A stretch of DNA of 60,216 nt, taken from positions 1-60,216 of the forward strand of contig JAEUUU010000071.1 in the NCBI GenBank assembly GCA_016787345.1, read 5' to 3'. Every line of letters begins with the position of its first letter. The stretch's first letter is position 1. This document shows positions 8,380-16,710 of the stretch, one piece after another. The position numbers were made by a program, and so were the translations under genes. Below the pieces are notes generated by a model. The model saw only the letters and a program-made list of their open reading frames with translations, was not told the DNA's origin and made no database searches. This DNA comes from Saprospiraceae bacterium. Lineage in GTDB: Bacteria > Bacteroidota > Bacteroidia > Chitinophagales > Saprospiraceae.

Positions 8380-8473
8380 TTGGGGGATTGGGGGATTGAA
8401 CGATTGGGGGATTGAACGATTGGGGGATTGGACGATTGGGGGATTGGACGATTGGGGGATTGGACGATTGGAG
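8378..8473 (+). repeat. Octamer tandem array (12 units of GATTGGGG/GATTGRAC)
   Basis: Exactly twelve consecutive 8-bp units of the form GATTGNNN are present, alternating GATTGGGG with GATTGAAC or GATTGGAC and ending GATTGGAG. The first unit overlaps the EnvC-like stop codon (TGATTGGGG). The G-rich strand is the coding strand of the upstream gene and contains runs of five Gs able to form a G-quadruplex. Related arrays occur at 10287-10374 and, inverted, at 10562-10636. Confidence 0.95.
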
Positions 8474-8496
8474 ACTGGACATTAAACCAACTGACT

Positions 8497-10308
8497 ATGA
8501 ATAAATTATCGTTATTGGCTTTTTGGGTCGCAAGCTGTTTGATTACCTGTACAGCCGTATTTTTTTATCCAAAATGGGAAAAAGAATACGATGAAGCAAT
8601 ATTAAGTTGGGACGTATCCGGCTACTACGCTTACCTGCCCGCCGCCTTCATCTATCGCGATCTGAAAGAGGCTGCATTTCTCGACCCTGTTATTCAACAA
8701 TACAAGCCTACCCCGGCGCGTATGCAGGGTTTTGAGCATCCATCGGGACATTTCGTGCTGAAATATTCGATGGGTCAGGCGCTGCAATACCTGCCCTGGT
8801 TTTTGTGCGCGCACGTGCTGGCCGAGCCTTTGGGTTATCCGGCCGACGGCTTTTCAAAACCATACCAATATGCGATCGGTTGGGGGAGTTTACTGGTGGC
8901 GATTATCGGGCTCTGGTTTGCCCGCCGCAACTTGCTGGAATACTTTTCCGACCGGGCAACTGCCATTGTATTGCTCTTACTCGTGGCGGGCACGAACTAC
9001 CTGAACTACACGGCTTTCGACGGAGCAATGACCCACAACTGGCTGTTCACAGCATACAGCTTGTTGATTTTCAGTACAATCAAATTTTACCGGCAACCGT
9101 CTGTGCGTTGGGCGGCCGCCATCGGCCTGCTTGTCGGGTGGATGACGCTGACCCGACCGACCGAGATAGTTTCTGTGCTCATACCCTTTTTCTGGGGAGT
9201 GGGCAACTGGCAGGCGCTGCGCGAACGTCTGCGCTTATTCAGCGTCAGTCGGGTCCAACTGGGTATCGCACTGCTTTGTGGTGGCGGTATGCTATTGCTC
9301 CAGATGGCCTACTGGAAATACGTCGCGGGCGAATGGATCGTATATAGCTATGAAGACCAGGGATTTAACTGGTTGCGCCCACATATCGTCAGCGTGCTGT
9401 TCAGTTATAAAGCCGGTTGGCTGACCTATTCGCCCATCCTGTTTTTGGCCCTCGCGGGTTTGTTTTTGTTAAAAAAACAACAGCCTTCGCTTTTTCCTCC
9501 AATCTTCTTTTTTTGCCTCTTATTTCTGTACATCACCTCGGCCTGGAACATCTGGTGGTATGGCGGCAGCTTGGGTATGCGTGCAATGGTACAAAGCTAC
9601 GCGGTATGGATATTCCCGCTTGCCGCATTTGTTAACTGGCTGATAATCAAGGGGGCGTGGGGCAAAATCACCCTGCTTTTCATCGCCATTCCGGCTTGCT
9701 GGATCAACTTGTGGTGGACCTATCAGGCGCACCGGCCACAGGGTCTTTTCGTCACGGAGCAAATGAACAAATCCCTGTACTGGCGGGGGCTTGATCCCCG
9801 GACTTCCGCACAGGACGTCAACCGCCTTTTGGATAATGCGGAGATCTATGACGGGAACAACCCCAAAAATCTCGAAACGCTGTTTCAAACAGGTTTTGAA
9901 AATGACACCGTCGCCGTTACCACGGAGCGGCCCATCAGCGGTCAGCGTTCCCTACGATTGAGCGGTGACATTCAATTTTCGCCGGAAATCAATCTGGAAC
10001 TCCCTTCTGAGTACCACACTTCCAAATACTGGCTGCGCACCACGGTGACATTCCGGGCAGAGCCCAAGGAATGGGAATGGTGGCTGATGACACAAATGAT
10101 CGTCCGTTTTTCGGCCGGTGGCGAAAAAGTAAAAGACAATATGCTTCGCCTCCAACGCTATGCCGACACCGGAATCACCAAAACGGTTTACCTCGACACA
10201 CAAATTCCCGATCGCTACTTCGATAAAGTAACCGTCTTTTTCTGGAACGGAGAAGGGCAAAAGGCCATCTGGCTGGATGATTTGACGATTGAACGATTGG
10301 GGGATTGA
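8497..10308 (+). CDS. Polytopic membrane protein, GT-C glycosyltransferase-like, with C-terminal soluble domain
   Basis: The ATG at 8497 starts a 603-residue protein; the longer frame from 8428 only adds residues translated from the repeat array. About ten transmembrane helices are visible between residues 5 and 405. The first extracytoplasmic loop contains an acidic, aromatic stretch (EYDEAILSWDVSGYYAYLP) in the place where GT-C enzymes carry their catalytic Asp/Glu. Residues 410-603 form a soluble beta-rich tail with GQRSLRLSG, as in carbohydrate-binding jelly rolls. A lipid-linked sugar transferase or polymer-modifying role is plausible but unproven. The last codons (IERLGD) and the stop are supplied by an 8-bp repeat array, so the native C terminus may have been altered. 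Confidence 0.7.
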   Translation: MNKLSLLAFWVASCLITCTAVFFYPKWEKEYDEAILSWDVSGYYAYLPAAFIYRDLKEAAFLDPVIQQYKPTPARMQGFEHPSGHFVLKYSMGQALQYLPWFLCAHVLAEPLGYPADGFSKPYQYAIGWGSLLVAIIGLWFARRNLLEYFSDRATAIVLLLLVAGTNYLNYTAFDGAMTHNWLFTAYSLLIFSTIKFYRQPSVRWAAAIGLLVGWMTLTRPTEIVSVLIPFFWGVGNWQALRERLRLFSVSRVQLGIALLCGGGMLLLQMAYWKYVAGEWIVYSYEDQGFNWLRPHIVSVLFSYKAGWLTYSPILFLALAGLFLLKKQQPSLFPPIFFFCLLFLYITSAWNIWWYGGSLGMRAMVQSYAVWIFPLAAFVNWLIIKGAWGKITLLFIAIPACWINLWWTYQAHRPQGLFVTEQMNKSLYWRGLDPRTSAQDVNRLLDNAEIYDGNNPKNLETLFQTGFENDTVAVTTERPISGQRSLRLSGDIQFSPEINLELPSEYHTSKYWLRTTVTFRAEPKEWEWWLMTQMIVRFSAGGEKVKDNMLRLQRYADTGITKTVYLDTQIPDRYFDKVTVFFWNGEGQKAIWLDDLTIERLGD

Positions 10309-10374
10309 ACGATTGGACGATTGGGGGATTGAACGATTGAACGATTGGGGGATTGAACGATTGAACGATTGGAA
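10287..10374 (+). repeat. Octamer tandem array overlapping the 3' end of the membrane-protein gene
   Basis: Eleven 8-bp units (GATTGAAC, GATTGGGG, GATTGGAC, last GATTGGAA) run without interruption. The stop codon of the gene at 8497 lies in the third unit (10306-10308). It is the same family as 8378-8473 and faces the inverted array at 10562-10636 across a 187-base AT-richer core (10375-10561), in which I see no gene. Confidence 0.95.
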
Positions 10375-10561
10375 GCACCCAGATTCAGGAGGCGTTTTTG
10401 ATTGATTTTCAATGTTTTGGTTTAATTCGGTTGGTTTGAAGTTGATATTGATATTATATTCATCAAATCACATCGGTTTCTTAGAGTTGACGTTTAATGT
10501 ATTGAATACTCATCCGCGAAAACTTGCTGCGGCGCTTCCCTCCAATGACGGGACTGGGGTC

Positions 10562-10636
10562 AACCAATCGTTCAATCCCTCAATCGTCCAATCGTTCAAT
10601 CGTCCAATCCCCCAATCGTCCAATCCCCCAATCCCC
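10562..10636 (-). repeat. Octamer tandem array abutting the stop codon of the M1 peptidase gene
   Basis: Nine units of NNNCAATC on the plus strand (GATTGNNN on the minus strand) end in a partial unit that directly joins the TAG stop at 10636-10638. In the sense of the M1 gene the array therefore begins immediately after the stop codon, as at the other two octamer arrays. It is inverted relative to 10287-10374, so the two convergent transcripts would carry repeats with the same G-rich sense. Confidence 0.95.
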
Positions 10637-12498
10637 TAGTCTTTTTTCTTTTCCCAAACGTTGTTTTCCGGATCGATATCTGCCATGCGGCGGCTGGGAT
10701 CGATCTCGACTTTGGCGATCTTTTTGGCGCGTTCCGGAATTTCAAACTCGTAGAATGGATCTACCCAGCGGTGATCGGGCAGGACGGTGCGTTTCATGTT
10801 GTTTTCGGCGGGTTTGGCGCCGCGCATACTTTCGAGTGGCGCGTAGAATAGTTCCTGATCGCCATCGGTGTAGGTCACTACGATATCGAGCGGCATGGCC
10901 ATATTGCCTTTGCGGCCGATGACGACACGGGTGGTTTTGCGGCCCTCAGCCTCGACCGTGTCGACCGAATAATCGATGGTATTGAGCGTGTTGACCCAGT
11001 CTTCCTTGTACCAGTCGAGTTCCAGCCCGCTTTGTTTTTCAAACACCCGGATACAGTCGTTGGCATTGGGGTGTTTGAACTTCCAGGTGTCGAAATAGCG
11101 CAACAGGCCGGCGTCGAAGGCGGGTTTGCCGATGATGTATTCGAGTTGGTGAAGGAATACAGCCCCTTTGACGTAGGCAGCCAGCGAGTAGGCATAGTTG
11201 GTCTGGAAATGGTCGGCATGCGTGGTGAGGGGCTCTTCCTTGCCACTGGTGGCCAGGGCGACGTAACCGGAATATGTGCCGGCAAACGGATTGTCTTCGG
11301 GTTGGCGTTTGCCCAGCAGACCTTTGCGGGCCAGTTCGTTTTCGACGATATTTTCGGCATAGGAAGTAAAGCCCTCGTCCATCCAGGCGTACAAACTTTC
11401 GTTGGTGCCCAGGATCATCTGGTACCAGGAGTGCAATTGTTCGTGCACCGATACGCCCACGAGGCTGTTGAGCGGACGGTTGCCGGTAATAAGGGTCGCA
11501 AGCGGGTATTCCATGCCGCCGTCGCCGCCCTGAATGAAGTAATATTCGTTGTAGGGGTATTTGCCGAAATGACGGTTCATGACGGTGCGCGCTTCGTCCA
11601 TGATGGCCGGCAGTTGCTCCCATTGCTGGTCGTAGCCTTTGCCTTTTTGCCACACGAAGTGCATGATGGTGCCGTCGGACGCCTTGATTTTGGTGTGGGT
11701 AAAATCGGGGTCGGCGGCCCAGGCGAAGTCGTGCACGTTGGGCGTTTTGAAGTGGTAAGTGAGTTTGTCGCCGGCAGGCGGGTTGACGGTTTGACCGGGC
11801 TCTTCGTAACCTTTGCCGACTTCCCGCGGGTTTTGCAGGTAGCCGCCAGCCGCGACGAGGTAGCTTTTATCAATGGTGATACGGACGTCGAAATCGCCCC
11901 AAACGCCATAAAACTCCCGGGCGATGTACGGATTGGCATGCCAGCCCTGATAATCGTATTCGCAGAGTTTGGGGTACCACTGGGTCATGGAATAGGCCAC
12001 GCCCTCGCGGCTGTCGCGGCCCGAGCGGCGGATCTGAATGGGCACCTGGGCGGTCCAGTTCATGCTCAGGACAGTTTTGCCACCTGGCGGAATGGGTTGC
12101 GCCAGGGTAACTTCGAGGATGGTTTCGTTGGTTTCGAATTTGGCGGGGCGGCCGTCCTGATTCAGGGAGGCCACTTTGATCCAGCCTTGTTCCTCTGGTT
12201 TGAGTTTCTGGATACGGGATGCGACGCGCGGGTCGGCGTCCTCCAGGCCACGGGAGCGCACGTCCATCATGCTGTTGGGCTGGAAGGCATTGAAATAAAG
12301 GTGGTAAAAAACCCGGTCGAGCGTGTCGGGACTGTTGTTCCAGTACGTCAGGGTTTGGGTACCGGTATATTGGTGTTTGGCGACGTCCATGTCGATCGCC
12401 ATGTCGTAATTGACACGTTGCTGCCAGCGGTCGGGCTGGGCTGTGAGCAGGTGCGTGAGCAGCAGGGCGGCTGCGAGCGAACAGAAATGTTTGTGCAT
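10636..12498 (-). CDS. Secreted M1-family (gluzincin) metallopeptidase
   Basis: The 620-residue protein starts at MHKHFCSLAAALLLTHLLTAQ, a clear signal peptide; the frame is open further upstream, but that region belongs to the opposite-strand membrane gene. It has the M1 hallmarks: the exopeptidase-type GGMEYP motif, the zinc site HEQLH at about residues 351-355, and the third ligand glutamate 18 residues later in WMDEGF, plus a downstream LAAYVKGAVFLHQLEYIIG segment. The N-terminal beta domain (about 25-230) contains YDMAIDMDVAKHQYTGTQTL. It probably trims peptides in the periplasm or outside the cell. No T9SS sorting domain is present; the C terminus is short and acidic/basic (ENNVWEKKKD). 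Confidence 0.93.
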   Translation of the reverse strand: MHKHFCSLAAALLLTHLLTAQPDRWQQRVNYDMAIDMDVAKHQYTGTQTLTYWNNSPDTLDRVFYHLYFNAFQPNSMMDVRSRGLEDADPRVASRIQKLKPEEQGWIKVASLNQDGRPAKFETNETILEVTLAQPIPPGGKTVLSMNWTAQVPIQIRRSGRDSREGVAYSMTQWYPKLCEYDYQGWHANPYIAREFYGVWGDFDVRITIDKSYLVAAGGYLQNPREVGKGYEEPGQTVNPPAGDKLTYHFKTPNVHDFAWAADPDFTHTKIKASDGTIMHFVWQKGKGYDQQWEQLPAIMDEARTVMNRHFGKYPYNEYYFIQGGDGGMEYPLATLITGNRPLNSLVGVSVHEQLHSWYQMILGTNESLYAWMDEGFTSYAENIVENELARKGLLGKRQPEDNPFAGTYSGYVALATSGKEEPLTTHADHFQTNYAYSLAAYVKGAVFLHQLEYIIGKPAFDAGLLRYFDTWKFKHPNANDCIRVFEKQSGLELDWYKEDWVNTLNTIDYSVDTVEAEGRKTTRVVIGRKGNMAMPLDIVVTYTDGDQELFYAPLESMRGAKPAENNMKRTVLPDHRWVDPFYEFEIPERAKKIAKVEIDPSRRMADIDPENNVWEKKKD

Positions 12499-12594
12499 AG
12501 TGTAAGCTTTGGATGATTTGCAGCAATGATACGGCAAAGCGACATCCGGGCTGCTTTTTTCAGAAAAACGATACACGGGGGCGAGTGATCGACC

Positions 12595-12602
12595 TATCTT
12601 TG
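12595..12602 (+). promoter_or_regulatory. Putative -7 element for the DUF6580 membrane gene
   Basis: TATCTTTG matches the Bacteroidota -7 consensus TAnnTTTG and lies 43 bases before the ATG at 12646, within the divergent gap with the M1 peptidase gene. No convincing -33 element is visible. Confidence 0.35.
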
Positions 12603-12645
12603 CCGCACGACCCGGCTTTGCCGGACAAAGATTTGTCCTAAGATT

Positions 12646-13200
12646 ATGAAATTTCGTCTTGCCCTCGCCCTGATTCTGTTGGCCGCACTGACCCGTCTCG
12701 GCCTCAACTTTTTGCCCGCTCCGCCGCATAATTTTTCGCCGATTGCAGCCATGGGCTTGTTTGGCGCCGCGGTTTTCAGCCGCCGCTGGCTGGCGCTGGC
12801 CCTGCCGTTTGCGGCCTTGTTTATCAGCGACCTGGTCATCAACAACGTGCTTTACAGCCAGTTTTACGAGGGTTTTGCCTGGTTTACGTCGGTCTGGATT
12901 TATGCTGCGTTTGCCGGTGTGATGACCATCGGTCGGCTGACGCTGCGCAACAACACCGCTCCCGAGCGGGTGATTGCGGCCAGTGTGGCAGGTTCGTTGC
13001 TGTTTTTCGCCGTGACCAATTTCAGCGTTTGGCTGGAATCGGGCATGTACCCCAAAACCGGCGCCGGGCTGGCAGCCTGTTTCACCGCGGGGCTTCCTTT
13101 TCTTCAAAATACCGTTTTAGGCGACCTGCTGTTCTCCGGCGCCTTGTTTGGCGCCTACGCGTGGTTGGGCAAGCAGGCCATGGCAAGCGAGCAAGCCTGA
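12646..13200 (+). CDS. DUF6580 family membrane protein (putative transport component)
   Basis: The 184-residue protein has about five hydrophobic helices and the motif PAPPHNFSPIAAMGLFGAAVF near the N terminus, characteristic of DUF6580 proteins. These resemble small substrate-capture (ECF S-type) membrane proteins. A helix pair around 50-75 contains SDLVINNVLYSQFYEGF, and the C-terminal helix ends GALFGAYAWLGKQA. The substrate cannot be read from the sequence. The thioesterase gene follows 27 bases later on the same strand, so the two may be cotranscribed. Confidence 0.75.
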   Translation: MKFRLALALILLAALTRLGLNFLPAPPHNFSPIAAMGLFGAAVFSRRWLALALPFAALFISDLVINNVLYSQFYEGFAWFTSVWIYAAFAGVMTIGRLTLRNNTAPERVIAASVAGSLLFFAVTNFSVWLESGMYPKTGAGLAACFTAGLPFLQNTVLGDLLFSGALFGAYAWLGKQAMASEQA

Positions 13201-13227
13201 TTTAATTTCACTGTGCAGATTTGATCA

Positions 13228-13773
13228 ATGGCTAAAACAGCAAACAGAAATCTTTCCCCCAAAAAGGTGGAGGAAAGCCGGACGGTCATGACCGAAATGA
13301 TCATGCCCAACGACACCAACCCCATGGGTAATCTGATGGGTGGTTACCTGATGCGTTGGATGGATATTGTCGCCGCAATATGCGCCGGTAAACATTGCGA
13401 AGCGCACGTGGTCACGGCAGCCGTCGACCATATTTCTTTCCAAAACCCGATCCTGCTGGGCGACGTGATTACCCTGGAAGCCAAGGCGACCCGGGCCTTC
13501 AATTCTTCCGTTGAAATTTACGTAGAGGTTTTTGCCAACGACATCAAAGGGCAAAACCCGCGCCGCTGCAACCACGCCTATTTTTCTTTTGTCGCCCTCG
13601 ACGACAAACGCAAAAACCCGATACCCGTGCCGCCGGTGTTGCCTTTGTCGAGTGAAGAACAAAACCTGTACGAATCCGCCGCCCGCCGACGCGAAATCCG
13701 CCTGGTGCTCGCCGGCCGCATCAAAGCCAAGGAAGCCACGGAAATCCGGAAGTTTTTCAACGATATGGACTGA
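13228..13773 (+). CDS. Hotdog-fold acyl-CoA thioesterase
   Basis: The 181-residue protein matches the YciA/BACH-type acyl-CoA thioesterases, which hydrolyse acyl-CoA to free acid and CoA. The hotdog core spans about 18-135 and shows the family motif NDTNPMGNLMGGYLMRWMD, holding the likely catalytic Asn and Asp, followed by VVTAAVDHISFQNPILLGDVI on the central helix and strand. The C-terminal 45 residues form a charged helical tail. It is cytoplasmic. It follows the DUF6580 gene closely and ends 7 bases before the convergent protease gene. Confidence 0.9.
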   Translation: MAKTANRNLSPKKVEESRTVMTEMIMPNDTNPMGNLMGGYLMRWMDIVAAICAGKHCEAHVVTAAVDHISFQNPILLGDVITLEAKATRAFNSSVEIYVEVFANDIKGQNPRRCNHAYFSFVALDDKRKNPIPVPPVLPLSSEEQNLYESAARRREIRLVLAGRIKAKEATEIRKFFNDMD

Positions 13774-13780
13774 GCCCTGC

Positions 13781-16477
13781 TTAGATTTTGATAATTTTTC
13801 CCTGATACCGCTTGTTGCAGGATTGGATACTGAACAAATAAACGCCCGGCAGCCAGTCGGCAGTCGAGATTTGTAAAGTATTGTCTGTCAAAGACTCCGC
13901 TCCCCGATACTGCCAATTGCCCTGCGCGCTCCACACTGCCCACTCGATGTTTTTACCGGGAAGATCCTCCATGGTGAGCCTGACTTGTTCGTTGGCCGGC
14001 TGAGGAAATACGCGGACAAGCGGCTGGCTGGACGAACTCGTGGTCTCAAGCCCTCCCGTGTTGAGTGTTACGCAATAATCTTTGACTTGCCCAAAAGGAA
14101 ACCATTCGCAGGCTTCGGGCGGGACGCCCTGCATTTCCTTGAATTTCAGCATAATGCGCAACCTTGTAGGACCGAATGCCCAAAAATCGGGCGTTTGCAA
14201 AAAACCGCTGTAAGCCACGTCGACGGCAAAACCGGGGTCGAATGCCAACTCGCCCCAATCGTCGAAATCACCGTCGGCATTGAAGTCGACAAAAATGCGC
14301 ATAAAGACCTTGGAGGCCGAACCAACATATCCGGGCCAGATGGTAACCGGTATTTGCGATGAGGGTAACAAAACCGGCAAATCGGATTGAATACCGGTAA
14401 AATCCTGGTAGCCGATAAACCCGCCCGAATTGTGCGACCAGGCGCCGATCTGAATGCCGGCAATCCATTCGGTATTGGCCGAAAGCCCCCCCGCAGTGCA
14501 GTACGAGGCGTCGGTGCAGGCGCCGCAGCCGGTTGTCGTGAAGAAATAGGTGGCGGAAAAAAGGGCGGTATCGGCGTTGCACAAGGTTTGCAAACGCATT
14601 TCGTAGGCAGTGCAGGGCAACAAACCCAGGCAACTTCCGCTCGTCGTATCAGACAGTGTAACCGAGGCCCAGGTATCGCTCCCTTGCGGTCGCCATTGCA
14701 GCATGTAACCGCTGGCAGCCGTGACGGGTGTCCAGTGAACCAACGTGTGGTAGGCGGTAATCGCGCTAAACCAAACTTGCGCGGGCGGCGTGCAGCAGCC
14801 ATCGGTTTGAAACAGCAAGGGAGCAGTCCAATCACTGCCGGTTCCATTGTCGCATGCGGATTGCAGGGCAAATTCATACGACTGACAAGGACTGAGTCCG
14901 GACAGTACAAAGGGAGCGCCGATGCCATCCAGTTCGTTCCACAAAGCCTGCCCCAGGGGGCGCCAGCGCAAAACGGCAGCAGTTGCATTGCCGGGCATTT
15001 GCCATTGTAAAACAGCCTGTTCGGTGGAAACCGGGTCGGCAAACAACGCAAAAGGCGCCGGGCAATCGCTGCAGGTTTGCGCCTCGTTGTCGAGCAACTG
15101 GAACAGATTGAGCCGTCCGTTGCTGACCGTGACGCCGGTAAGCGCTGCATTGGAGGTCGCATTTTCCAACAGCTTCATTTTTACTTCGAATGCTGCCGCG
15201 GCGGGGTTGGTTTTGGTCAATGCAATCAGTTCGGGGCAGTCGGATGAATACAGCAATCCGACGGCTCCGGTCACATGAGGCGCGGCAAAAGAAGTACCGC
15301 TAAAATAGGCGTAGTTGCTTCCGGAAGCAGTTGTGAAAACGCCGTCGCCATAGGCGCCCAAATCGACGTGCCCGACGCCCCATGCAGCGTTGGGCGCAAT
15401 TTGATCCGACTGGTTCAGGCTGGTTACCGCAACCAGATAATCGCTCGGGCAAGTGGTGGGCAAATCGCCCCATTGGTCGACGTCGATGGGCAAATTGGCA
15501 GTTGCAGCCACGGAGAGCACGCCCACCGATCCCAGCGTATCGAATGCCGCACACCACAGGGGCGAGTCATCAGGCTGGCCATAGTTAATGCCCCATGAAC
15601 AATTTACGGCTACGACAAAAGCGCCTTTCTGGCCATTGCTCAGGTTGTAAAGGCGGCGCGCCTGCCACACGTAATCGTAAGCGGAAAGGATGAACGATTC
15701 GAGTCCGCTACCGGCGACGCACATGATTTTGGTTTGCCAGTTGACCCCGCTGACCCCGATGCCGTTGTTGCCATTTGCGCCGATTATACCGCTTACGGGC
15801 GTACCGTGTGTAGTCAGCAGGCCCGAAATCTGGTCGTTCTGAGCATATACGTTCCAGCCGCGTCGGTCGTCGGCAAAGCCGTTCCCGTCGTTGTCGATCT
15901 GATCGCCGGGAATATCGGCCCAATTTACCCAAAGGTTGGAGGAAAGGTCGGGATGACCGGCATCGAATCCGCCGTCGATCACCGCCAGGACGATGGTATC
16001 ACCGGCGGCAGTCAACCCGCCCGTGCCAAGGTCCCAGGCTTCCGGCGCATCCAGATCGGCATTGGGAAGGCCGCCTCCTGCACCGGAATTGAGGTATTGC
16101 CATTGACTGCTGAACAGCGGGTCGTCGGGTATCGTCAACGAAGAGGACCTGATTTGCAGGATATGATCTGTTTGGGCGGCCAGTACTTCGGGCTGTTGGC
16201 GGTACCATTGCAGTGCAGCCAGAGTGGCGGTGGGCGTCGGTTCGCAGAAGACCAGCCAGACGTTCATCATCCGCGTCAGGCGCATGGGCGCCGGGAGGGA
16301 GTCGTATTTTTCAACAGTGGCGTATCGTTCGACCAGATGCTCCGGATGAATGGAATCGGGCAAACTGAGCAGCAAGCGCCCGGGCAAAAAATCGCTTTTA
16401 CCCTGCGCCGTTAGAGCCGATACAGCGATCAGTTGAAAAATGCAGGCTAAAAGCAGCGAAATACGGCCGTTATTCAT
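13781..16477 (-). CDS. Secreted subtilisin-like (S8) protease with Fn3, GEVED and T9SS type A sorting domains
   Basis: Starting at MNNGRISLLLACIFQ, the 898-residue protein carries a signal peptide and a propeptide-like region (about 25-115). The S8 domain has catalytic Asp in VLAVIDGGFD (about 167), His in THGTPVSG (about 222) and Ser in GTSFAAPHV (about 396). Two fibronectin III-like domains (about 470-560 and 561-650) each begin after a Cys-Pro motif. A GEVED domain (about 660-795) contains IGYQDFTG and FVDFNADGDFDDWGE. The C terminus (about 820-898) is a type A T9SS signal with RVFPQPANEQVRL and LPGVYLFSI. It is therefore expected to be secreted through T9SS and held at or released from the surface. 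A further upstream start at 16534 would place residues before the signal peptide and is unlikely. Substrates are unknown. Confidence 0.94.
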   Translation of the reverse strand: MNNGRISLLLACIFQLIAVSALTAQGKSDFLPGRLLLSLPDSIHPEHLVERYATVEKYDSLPAPMRLTRMMNVWLVFCEPTPTATLAALQWYRQQPEVLAAQTDHILQIRSSSLTIPDDPLFSSQWQYLNSGAGGGLPNADLDAPEAWDLGTGGLTAAGDTIVLAVIDGGFDAGHPDLSSNLWVNWADIPGDQIDNDGNGFADDRRGWNVYAQNDQISGLLTTHGTPVSGIIGANGNNGIGVSGVNWQTKIMCVAGSGLESFILSAYDYVWQARRLYNLSNGQKGAFVVAVNCSWGINYGQPDDSPLWCAAFDTLGSVGVLSVAATANLPIDVDQWGDLPTTCPSDYLVAVTSLNQSDQIAPNAAWGVGHVDLGAYGDGVFTTASGSNYAYFSGTSFAAPHVTGAVGLLYSSDCPELIALTKTNPAAAAFEVKMKLLENATSNAALTGVTVSNGRLNLFQLLDNEAQTCSDCPAPFALFADPVSTEQAVLQWQMPGNATAAVLRWRPLGQALWNELDGIGAPFVLSGLSPCQSYEFALQSACDNGTGSDWTAPLLFQTDGCCTPPAQVWFSAITAYHTLVHWTPVTAASGYMLQWRPQGSDTWASVTLSDTTSGSCLGLLPCTAYEMRLQTLCNADTALFSATYFFTTTGCGACTDASYCTAGGLSANTEWIAGIQIGAWSHNSGGFIGYQDFTGIQSDLPVLLPSSQIPVTIWPGYVGSASKVFMRIFVDFNADGDFDDWGELAFDPGFAVDVAYSGFLQTPDFWAFGPTRLRIMLKFKEMQGVPPEACEWFPFGQVKDYCVTLNTGGLETTSSSSQPLVRVFPQPANEQVRLTMEDLPGKNIEWAVWSAQGNWQYRGAESLTDNTLQISTADWLPGVYLFSIQSCNKRYQGKIIKI

Positions 16478-16710
16478 CTTCGGTTCACAATACAGGAGCA
16501 AAGTTAAGGGATGTAAACACCAAGGTGTCGCCAAGCGATTGTTGCGACATTTTTAGCAAATTGGGGAAAAAGTTGTTTTGCATGTCCTTACTTTACAGAG
16601 CGTAAAAATTTTGCCGCACACCAAATCATCTTTTGGAACAGGCCTTTACAATTACTTAACCCAAAACGGTCGGCAGAAAAAAAGCCCGTTCTGCCAAACA
16701 AAAAATTGCT

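Noticed and set aside
8428-8496. Repeat-encoded N terminus (residues like DWGIGRLGDW) for the membrane protein
   Set aside because: The residues come from translating the octamer array; the ATG at 8497 places a hydrophobic helix right at the start.
10175-10412. Minus-strand small frames with repeated PIVQSFN residues
   Set aside because: They are simple translations of the octamer array with no support for expression.
8378-10636. CRISPR array
   Set aside because: The 8-bp units are contiguous with no spacers, and no cas genes are present.
11032-12516. Plus-strand open frame of about 494 codons opposite the M1 peptidase
   Set aside because: The minus strand encodes clear M1 motifs; the plus frame shows low-complexity Val/Gly/Phe composition.
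12499-13107. N-terminal extension of about 200 codons on the M1 peptidase frame
   Set aside because: It lies before the signal peptide and overlaps the whole DUF6580 gene on the other strand.
16478-16710. Promoter for giant gene 1
   Set aside because: Several TTTG and AT-rich stretches occur, but none gives a TAnnTTTG -7 with proper -33 spacing, so no site is assigned.
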